DNA from: Ophiosphaerella korrae
Taxonomy: Eukaryota > Ascomycota > Dothideomycetes > Pleosporales > Phaeosphaeriaceae
Direction of reading: 5' to 3'
NCBI GenBank assembly: GCA_028456385.1
Contig: JALNQF010000031.1
Location: forward strand, 186,001-250,000
Length of the DNA: 64,000 bases
Part shown: positions 53,904 to 61,090 of the stretch, one piece after another
Layout of the letters: each line of letters begins with the position of its first letter
Numbering within the stretch: the stretch's first letter is position 1
The notes under the pieces: model-generated
What the model was told of the DNA's origin: nothing
The model's database searches: none
Seen by the model: the letters and a program-made list of their open reading frames with translations, nothing else
Program-made: the position numbers and the translations under genes

Positions 53904-55076
53904 GATGAGTGGTGTAGTATAGAAATCTAGGCAGAGTCAAAAATGACACTCTGTGGTGATCCAAGCGAGTGATGAACAGGAACGTGTTGAGAGACAAACC
54001 TTTGCCTGTGAGATATTTCCAGCGTCAAAGGTTGGTGTCGAATATTGGTGTCGAAGGTTGGTGTAGAGTATGCGACGTATGGATGGAGTCTCGGGCAAAA
54101 AGATTCAAAGAAAGTTAGTGTAGAAGTAACAACGGTGGAGAGATGGGAAGGCCTATTTTATACATGAGGTCGGCCGCCAGATCACCCCCAGGTGAAGGTC
54201 GGGGTGGGGGTAAGCGGCAACTAGCGATAGAAAACAGAATGAGAAAGCGAGGTAATATCGTAATTGAATCAAAGAGCGAGAAAATAAAATAAAATTAAAG
54301 CTCTATTCCTCCAAGTGAAATAGGTAGTAAGATCTGAGCATGAACATACGAGTGCCAGATGAAAGGTCCTGAATCCTCAAAATCAAGGCAGCAGTCGGCA
54401 AATAGATTAGTTCAGCAATGAACTGCTGGAATGGGAAGTTTAGAGAGAAGAGAAGCGTTTGATATCGGGATTTTTAGTTTTCGTCACGCCAAAGATAATA
54501 GCCTTGATGTGGAGGGTGCCATCTCTCGCTTCAGTATGCCTCAGGTGCCCTATTATACTAGTCCAACGGGATCTTCATACTCACTTCATAATGATTAGAA
54601 AAGACAAGCTTCTGGTTACTTTCTCACACAGTGAAATGGAAATTGATTCTTTACTCAAAATGCGTACCTACCTCTTCATCCGACCCGGGGCAATCGCATC
54701 GAACCAAGTCTAATCGTTCTAGCAAACATATGAGATCTCCAGAATTTATGATTGAGCATGGCGCAAGGCACGATTACCGCCGAATGGATTCGCGAGGAAT
54801 GCACTGTAACTTTATGTATTCAATTTTGGACTTAGTTCCTTGCGGTTTACACTGAAGTTACAGTAGACTGAAGTTGAGGGCGCGACTCCCCGAGGTCACG
54901 TGAATGCCATGTTTCTTTCACACTTATTTCTTGTGAGCAACGCACAGACGTTGATAACGCGGTATGGCTGCAGCCTAGAAACGGATATTCTCCGTTTGCG
55001 CCATGTGCCTTGAGAGCTATCCACCCAGACCTACATCTACGCGTACGCTGCCACCTGGCAGCATCTCTCATTAGCC
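53904..55076. promoter_or_regulatory. Divergent region between the large GTPase and kinase-like genes
   Basis: About 1.2 kb. On the minus strand, TATAAAATA at 54154-54162 may be the GTPase core promoter. A G-rich stretch near 54197-54212 (GGTCGGGGTGGGGGTAAG) may bind a zinc-finger regulator. No coding frame is supported. Confidence 0.45.
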
Positions 55077-55973
55077 ATGGATGCTGTACTAGAGCTCTCT
55101 TCTTCCTCTTTCGACACGGTCCAGACAATTTACGAAGCCATGTGGAAGGGCCCACTTCACCAGCCTACGAACATAAAAGTTATCAGCGTTCTACAAGATA
55201 GCGGGAGAAAATACAAAGCAAAAGTGCTTCTAATCGAACAGGATAATGAGAAACAGGTTGCCAAAATCTTCACCAAGCCCAAGGCCACCTATATGGATTA
55301 CATAGAAGATGAAGATCTTGAATATTATCGGCGGTTGGTAAAGAATACCATTCGGGTTGAGTTCGAGGCCTACGCACAGATTGCAAAATACACGGCCGAA
55401 AACCCAGAACCAATTGGCAAGTTCCCACACGTCCGTGACGTAGTGCCAAAGTGTCATGGTTGGATGCTGGGCACACTCACTCTTGGGGGTATTGTGTACA
55501 AATATGCGCCGGTGATGGTTATAAGCTATATCCAAGGAACACCTATGAATGTTGTGGAGTGTACCTTGTACACTGAGGAGGAAAGGTTGCAGCTGATGAA
55601 GGAGGTGCTGCGCGTCTATGCTACCGTCCTGACGGCTGGGGTTCGACAACTGTCTCTTGCCCAGCGCAATGTTATCGTCTCCCGTGCTAGCGATGAGTCC
55701 TTCCTCCCAGTCTTTATTGACTTTGGTCGATCCCAGATTTGGAAGGAGGAGAAAGATACGAATTTGGCCCAGGCAAGACAGGCACATCCACTTCGTCTTC
55801 TTAATCCGACAGAGAGCGTGAGTTCTGATGATCTCGTGAAATTCAAGGCCTCGGGTTGGTTCCCAACTCACAGCTTCGAGTCAATAGACGAATGGCTCCG
55901 CATCACATTTACCACAGATACAGACGGCTACATCACGCTGCACCCCCATAGCTCGGGGAAACCGATCCAGTAG
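55077..55973 (+). CDS. Protein kinase-like fold protein, probably divergent or pseudokinase
   Basis: A single-exon gene of 298 residues from ATG 55077. An N-lobe with VAKIFTKPKATYMDY contains a candidate ATP-binding lysine. A hinge-like VMVISYIQGTPMNVV is followed by LSLAQRNVIVS, which takes the place of the catalytic loop, and VFIDFGRSQIW, which corresponds to the D-F-G metal-binding motif (here D-F-G-R). The usual H-R-D is replaced by L-A-Q-R-N-V, so the Asp base is absent; the Asn is kept. This is the pattern of fungal protein-kinase-like and aminoglycoside-phosphotransferase-like proteins. Activity is therefore uncertain. The protein has no signal peptide and is probably cytosolic. Confidence 0.7.
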   Translation: MDAVLELSSSSFDTVQTIYEAMWKGPLHQPTNIKVISVLQDSGRKYKAKVLLIEQDNEKQVAKIFTKPKATYMDYIEDEDLEYYRRLVKNTIRVEFEAYAQIAKYTAENPEPIGKFPHVRDVVPKCHGWMLGTLTLGGIVYKYAPVMVISYIQGTPMNVVECTLYTEEERLQLMKEVLRVYATVLTAGVRQLSLAQRNVIVSRASDESFLPVFIDFGRSQIWKEEKDTNLAQARQAHPLRLLNPTESVSSDDLVKFKASGWFPTHSFESIDEWLRITFTTDTDGYITLHPHSSGKPIQ

Positions 55974-57058
55974 GGATGGCATTACATCTGGCTGCTTTAG
56001 AGTCTCGCCATATCGCTCATGTGCCTGGTACCGCATCTCTGACACCTGGATGTGCATTTTGTCTCTTAGGCACAGGCTTTTCGACTTTCTTAGAAACAAA
56101 AAAAATCTATACAAGTCATTTAATTTGTTCCTTTCCTACGATCTCCGTGACTTTCTCCTTTTCTTTTCCCTCAGCGCTTCTGCGCACAAGCCCTCTACTT
56201 GTCGGAGTATAGTTTGGATGTGCTGGGTTCACGTGCCTTCCCGACCCCTACTCTCTTTCGTATTCCATCTTATACCCTCTTATTGTTGACTGACCTTATA
56301 GTAATGGCGCCCGTGGTAGACTGGAAAAAGTGGGAAAATCACACGCCTTACATTGACGCTAGATGTATACAAGTGATTATATACTACTAAACAATCTAGC
56401 TCGGGATATGAGAGAGTGCCCTATTTATCCTCATAGATCTTTTTAAAATGGTTCTGGATTGCTCAAGTATCTTCTGGCTTCCATATTTTGAGTGGTTATC
56501 ATCCTACTTTTCCGGTTGACTAAGAGCCTACTACCAGACTTTTCCCTAGGCGAGAAAACCAATGTAAATGGATACTTGATACCTACAGTCCCTTGGCCAT
56601 TTTTTCACTTTGGATTCACAATTTGAATTCACAATTTTGGAGTATGGTAATTTATCAAGTCAATGCTTTTGACAGCAATCATGGCGGCCGTCATCCACAC
56701 TTGCAACTCCGAGTAAAAAAAAATTTTCAGTGATTTTTGAGTCCTAAGGAAGAGCATGTACCGATAGTGAATTAGGACTTGTTGGCTTCGTCTGACCGAT
56801 TGGGCTCCCCAGTAGTGGCGACCCGGTTGGTAGAACAAAGCTTGCTTAACTACCCCAATAAACTGAAAAACATCTCCACCACCCGCTTGACTGAAAAAAA
56901 AAAAAAAAAAAAGCAGAAATAGGCCATTAAGAAACAGGAGCCAAAAGGTACTTACACTGCCCAAAATCACCTCTGGAAGTCCTGGTAAGCAAGGCAAATG
57001 TGAAGACTCTTCGCCACGAGATTCTCTGCTACATAATCATTGTATCCATCCAACATTC
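55974..57058. other. Intergenic region with homopolymer tracts
   Basis: About 1.1 kb of AT-rich DNA between two 3' ends. It holds an A run of about 18 near 56885-56903 and a short A run near 56716. A 122-codon minus-strand frame here is an artefact of these tracts (poly-Phe). No gene is supported. Confidence 0.5.
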
Positions 57059-57590
57059 CTAACATGCAGACCCACTTTTCTCATCCCTCCAACCATCACC
57101 CCCCTCCCCCACCCCCTCCAAAAACCTCACCTCCCCCTCCATCCCCCCATACATAGCCTCCGTCCCCACAAACCCCTTCCTCGCAAACAAACTCCTATAC
57201 CGCCCCGCCGTCCCTTGCTCCCCCTCCTCCTCCTCCTGCTCCCCAAACCCCACCTCCCCCGGCCCATGCGCCTCAACCCTACGATCAATCCGTGCCCCCG
57301 CATCCTCAGCCCACACCAGCAGCCCCGGAATCGCAAGCGTGTGCTTCATGCGCGCCTGCACGGACGCCTCGTCCGGGCTGTGAAACACGAAGAATAGCTC
57401 GTGGAGCGTCGGGTGCGCGAAGAAGGTAAATGAGGGGAACGAGGGTGGGATCAGGCTTGGGATTTGGGGAGGGGTGAGGTGGGGCGTGGCGAAGTTGAGG
57501 ATGAGCGTGTCGGTGTGTAGGTCGAGGGACTAGGGGGGGAGGGGTGAGTGAGTGAGTGAGTGAGTGAGTGAGCTTTGGGAGCCGGAGGTA

Positions 57591-57625
<35 letters not shown>

Positions 57626-57630
57626 GGGGT

Positions 57631-57708
<78 letters not shown>

Positions 57709-58355
57709 GGGGTTACGTACGAGTTGGACTGCGGTGCCGGGGGATGAGAGGGTGTGGAGCGCGGCGGCGGCTTCGGGGGTGATGGGGTTCTTCATGCGGC
57801 GGTCGCAGAGACGGCATTTGTTGCGTGGGTAGCCGAGGTCTTGGAGCGGTGTGTTTTTGCATGCTGAGTCGGTGCATGGGGTGGGAGTGGTGTTGGCCAT
57901 GTCGCGCTCCTGCCAGGATCGAATGTCGGTTATCTCGCCGATTTCTTTGCAGATGAGGGAGTGGGAGAAGTGCTTTTCGCCGAGGTGTTGGACGAGCGCA
58001 TGTCTTTGCTCAAGGAGGAGGGTTCGTTGGGTTGCGTTTGCGGCATAGGGTGCGTATGTGATGGCAAAGAGGGACTGGTTTCGCCGTATAATTATGTACT
58101 GTGGAGTTCGGGGATCGAGAATGGCCTCTAGTGTGTTCAGAGTGGCTTGGTTGAACGTTGGAGGGTCATCCTGTTTGACAGGTGCTAGAGCTTGGAGCAT
58201 TCCATCGTTCGAGGTAAGAATTAGAGCTAGAAGGGAGGCATCGGCTGCGAAGGTTGAAAATGCTCTGGAAACCCCTGGAGATATGTCTGCACCGATATTC
58301 AGCTTAATTAGTTCATACTTGCTGTTGTTAACTCACTGAGTATATTGTCCGCCAT
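57059..58355 (-). CDS. TWF1: Twinfilin (ADF-homology actin-binding protein)
   Basis: Exons (reading down) 58355-58337 (only 19 nt), 58286-57721 and 57529-57059 join in phase to 351 residues. Two ADF-H-like halves match fungal twinfilins: FAADASLLALILTSNDG, then YIIIRRNQSLFAITYAPYAA in the first; SLDLHTDTLILNFATPHLTP, HELFFVFHSPDEASVQARMK and GLLVWAEDAGARIDRRVEAH in the second. The twinfilin tail is acidic and glycine-rich here. Twinfilin caps barbed ends and sequesters ADP-actin monomers in the cytosol. The linker contains a Cys cluster (CTDSACKN and CRLCDRR) of unknown meaning. Intron 2 (57530-57714, 185 bp) is nearly all C on the sense strand; see findings. The call is by family resemblance, not a diagnostic motif. 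Confidence 0.82.
57546..57571. repeat. Tetranucleotide microsatellite (GAGT)n
   Basis: About six to seven copies of GAGT in intron 2 of the twinfilin gene, between its acceptor and the homopolymer tract. Confidence 0.9.
57591..57707. repeat. Extreme G homopolymer tract (34 G, T, 4 G, T, 77 G)
   Basis: On the plus strand G34 runs from 57591 to 57624, then T, GGGG, T, and an uninterrupted G77 from 57631 to 57707. It lies inside intron 2 of the twinfilin gene, so the pre-mRNA carries the matching C tract. True length may vary between molecules or be misassembled. Confidence 0.9.
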
Positions 58356-58394
58356 GCTTGGGTCCCTATCCTCTTAATAAAAATCTCTAGAAAT

Positions 58395-58439
58395 TACATC
58401 TTTATCACTATATATATATATATATATGATAAAGATGTA
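58395..58439. repeat. Perfect 13-bp inverted repeat around a (TA)n core
   Basis: TACATCTTTATCA at 58395-58407 is the exact reverse complement of TGATAAAGATGTA at 58427-58439, with an alternating TA core between. The whole 45 bp can form a long hairpin or cruciform. It lies 40 bp upstream of the twinfilin ATG, in the 384-bp gap to MRH4, which otherwise holds only an A run near 58640-58662 and a short CA repeat. Confidence 0.85.
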
Positions 58440-58739
58440 CAAAGGTGGCAGCCTAACCGCGCGGCGTGCGGATTTATTGTCCCTGAATCAATGTCTTACC
58501 ATACTAAGGATGCGGAATTCCGCAAAGTCAGTTCGGCATTGCGGAGATGCAGCCAATTCCTACCGTGAACTTTAGTTTCACACACACACACACTTGCCTG
58601 AGCAACCAGAAACAGCCGCTCAGCCACGCTTCTGTGATAACCAAAAAAAAAAAAAAAAAAAACACCATGAGTGAAACCTATACATTTTTTTACATTTTGT
58701 ACACTCTCTCTAAGATATCATCTCTATCCCTAATGTGCT

Positions 58740-60638
58740 TTAAATCAGCGCCTCTCCCCTAAACATCGCCTCCCTAACTTCCCTCACCACATCCGCTCGA
58801 TCTCCCGGCCCAAGCAACACAATGCCCCTTCCCCTCCTGCCCATCCGACCTGTCCTTCCCAGCCGATGGATAAAATCAATCGTGGTATGTGGCACATCGT
58901 ACAAGATGACATGCCGCACGGCCACTGTATCAATGCCGCGCGAGCCCAAATCCGTAGTGACAATGACCTTGGTGTTGGCTAGCGTGCGTCGGCTTGGGTT
59001 TGTATTTGCAACAGGCTCAGCGTCGGATGCAATGGGCACCGAGGTATCGGAGCCGGTGAAGGAGGCGAGGGCTTTGGCTTGGCGAGAGGGATCGGTGTCA
59101 CGGTGGAAAGCGAGTGCGTCGATACCCTTTTTAACAAGATATTGGGCTACCTGTTCTGTGTCCTCGCGTTCGTTTACAAAAACGAGGATGCGTTTTGTTG
59201 GGAGTGGGGAGGGATCTTCAGAAGGGTCGTGGTCGACGGATGATTTTCCGATTTGCCAGATGGTGTCGGCGCAGGCGAGCATTTTGTTGCCATGGTAGGG
59301 GTCTTTATTGACGTCTACGACGCCGAGTTGGACGCGGCGGGGGATGGCGTGCAGATTGGGGGTCACGAGGCGGGTCATGTCAGGGAATTTGTCGGCAAGG
59401 TATTTGTCGAGATATTTGGGGATGGTGGCGGAGCAGAGGACAAGTTTCTTGAGCGAAGGGGTTGCGCGGGCGAGGATCTCGGTAGTGCTCGGTTTGAAGG
59501 AGCGGTCGAAGAGGGAGTCTGCTTCGTCGCAGATGAGGTGGGTGACGCGGGCGAGGATATTGGGGTTACTTTCGGCGATGCTGGCGAGGAGCGGGGGCGT
59601 GCTAATGACTACGTCGACGCCCTTTTCGTTGAAGAGGCGGCTGCGAATGACGGTTGCTGTCATCTTGGCGGAGATGGGCGCGGCGCGAAACTTGACTGTG
59701 TGCGAGAGAGACTTGGCGACTGCTCCGACCTGGGCGACCAGTTCTGCAGACGGCACCAGGACGATGGCTCGCGGCCGGGCTGCATCTACGGCTTTGTTGA
59801 CCTCTGGTTCTTCTGCAGCAAATATGCCGTTCCTCTTCTCGTGTGCATTGGCTGCTGCCTGTGTGGCGTCTTCCTGTGCCTGTTCCTCGGCGCGCTCCTT
59901 CTCTTGCAGTTCTTCTTTTTTTATTGCGTCGATGACGGGAAGCAGGTAGGCCAGCGTCTTTCCAGAGCCGGTCTCGGCGGCGAGCAGGAAGGACTCGGGT
60001 CCGTTCCGTTTTGAAGGGGGATTCCGGGTGCGTGTTCTGGCCTGCAGGCCGAGCAGCGCAGGAATGGCGACAGCCTGGGCGGGTGTGGGCTCGCGGTATG
60101 CGAGGCCGGGCAGGGCATCCGCGACGGCGGCCTGCAGCGTGTCCAAGAGGGGCATTTTGTCGAAAGAGCCGTATTGCTCCATCTTGCGCTTGATGGCGGT
60201 TCGGCTGTTGTACGGGACCTGGTGCAACGAGCCCTGCATCTTCAGGGCATGGAACCCCTCGGCATTGGTCCGCCTCTTTTTGTCGGCGGGTCTTCTGAAG
60301 GAGGAGCCGCCGCTCTCCCTCTGGCCCCGTTCTCTTTCCAGGATTGGCGGTGCTCTGGTGCGGTTGAGATGGGCAAACGGCTCTGGCTTCGTCCTCGCTG
60401 GCCGGGAAGGCCGTGCAACCGTGTCCGAGAGAACCATGCGCGACGGCCGGCGGTCGTCGCGGCCTCTGAAGGAAGACCTGCGGGGGCCGCCACGTGATGG
60501 CCGTGGAGCAGCAGGCTGGCCATCTCTGGAGCCGCGTTCGCGCTGGGCCTGGGTGTAGAGGCGGAATGCGTGCAGTGGCGGGCCTCGGAAGGAGCGGGCC
60601 TCGCAGAAGGGACAGGCGCGCGGGGCCTGGCGCAGCAT
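58740..60638 (-). CDS. MRH4: Mitochondrial DEAD-box RNA helicase Mrh4
   Basis: A single-exon gene of 632 residues from ATG 60638; the frame is open a little further but contains only a TTG. A basic, Arg-rich N-terminus (MLRQAPRACPFCEARSFRG) fits a presequence. The Q-motif (REPTPAQAVAIP), Walker A AETGSGKT (221-228), motif Ia-like VLVPSAELVAQVG, the D-E-A-D box in LICDEADSLFD, S-A-T, TTDLGSRGID and HRLGRTGRMGRRG are all intact. Spacing and the N-terminal KMQGSLHQVPYNSRTAIK element match Mrh4, a helicase needed for late assembly of the mitochondrial large ribosomal subunit. It diverges from the Bud4 gene across about 450 bp. Confidence 0.93.
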   Translation of the reverse strand: MLRQAPRACPFCEARSFRGPPLHAFRLYTQAQRERGSRDGQPAAPRPSRGGPRRSSFRGRDDRRPSRMVLSDTVARPSRPARTKPEPFAHLNRTRAPPILERERGQRESGGSSFRRPADKKRRTNAEGFHALKMQGSLHQVPYNSRTAIKRKMEQYGSFDKMPLLDTLQAAVADALPGLAYREPTPAQAVAIPALLGLQARTRTRNPPSKRNGPESFLLAAETGSGKTLAYLLPVIDAIKKEELQEKERAEEQAQEDATQAAANAHEKRNGIFAAEEPEVNKAVDAARPRAIVLVPSAELVAQVGAVAKSLSHTVKFRAAPISAKMTATVIRSRLFNEKGVDVVISTPPLLASIAESNPNILARVTHLICDEADSLFDRSFKPSTTEILARATPSLKKLVLCSATIPKYLDKYLADKFPDMTRLVTPNLHAIPRRVQLGVVDVNKDPYHGNKMLACADTIWQIGKSSVDHDPSEDPSPLPTKRILVFVNEREDTEQVAQYLVKKGIDALAFHRDTDPSRQAKALASFTGSDTSVPIASDAEPVANTNPSRRTLANTKVIVTTDLGSRGIDTVAVRHVILYDVPHTTIDFIHRLGRTGRMGRRGRGIVLLGPGDRADVVREVREAMFRGEALI

Positions 60639-61090
60639 GGCGTGCAATTGAATTGCCAGTCCTCGCTCAGCTCGCTGGCTACGGCTGCAAACAAAAACTA
60701 TCGTCCAGCACCGCCATCGTCATCTGTTTCATGGAAATTTGCTAGCGCTCGGAAGACCACCACACTAGCCCAGAGCGGGTCGTCTCCCCAGCAACCACCC
60801 AAACCTGCCCGCATCCCGGCCATCAACACTCATATGGCCCGCACTGCGGCCTGATATTGATCTCCAGCCGCGCATCTCTCCCTCCTCTGCTTCTCCATCG
60901 CACAATCGCGCTTGCGCACCGTGGCTGTCATTCACTTCGCCTTTTCTATTCATCCTCTCGGGCCTGCTGCTGTGTCAGGGCTGCCCTTTGTCGGGACGGG
61001 ACGAGCCTGCGCTATTCTTCACAAACATTCCTCGGCCACGCAGGAACCCGCGCTGCAGACAAAACAACAAAGAACCCTCCCGCACCAAAC
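60639..61090. promoter_or_regulatory. Divergent promoter of MRH4 and the Bud4 gene
   Basis: About 450 bp between two starts facing apart; GC-rich with no clear TATA box. It should carry both promoters. Confidence 0.5.

Noticed and set aside
56629..56997. 122-codon minus-strand frame with a poly-Phe run
   Set aside because: Created by the A tract; no protein character outside it.
57564..57832. Poly-Gly plus-strand frames over the G tract
   Set aside because: They are a consequence of the homopolymer inside a twinfilin intron.
59253..60014. 253-codon plus-strand frame
   Set aside because: Antisense to Mrh4, where all helicase motifs are intact on the minus strand.
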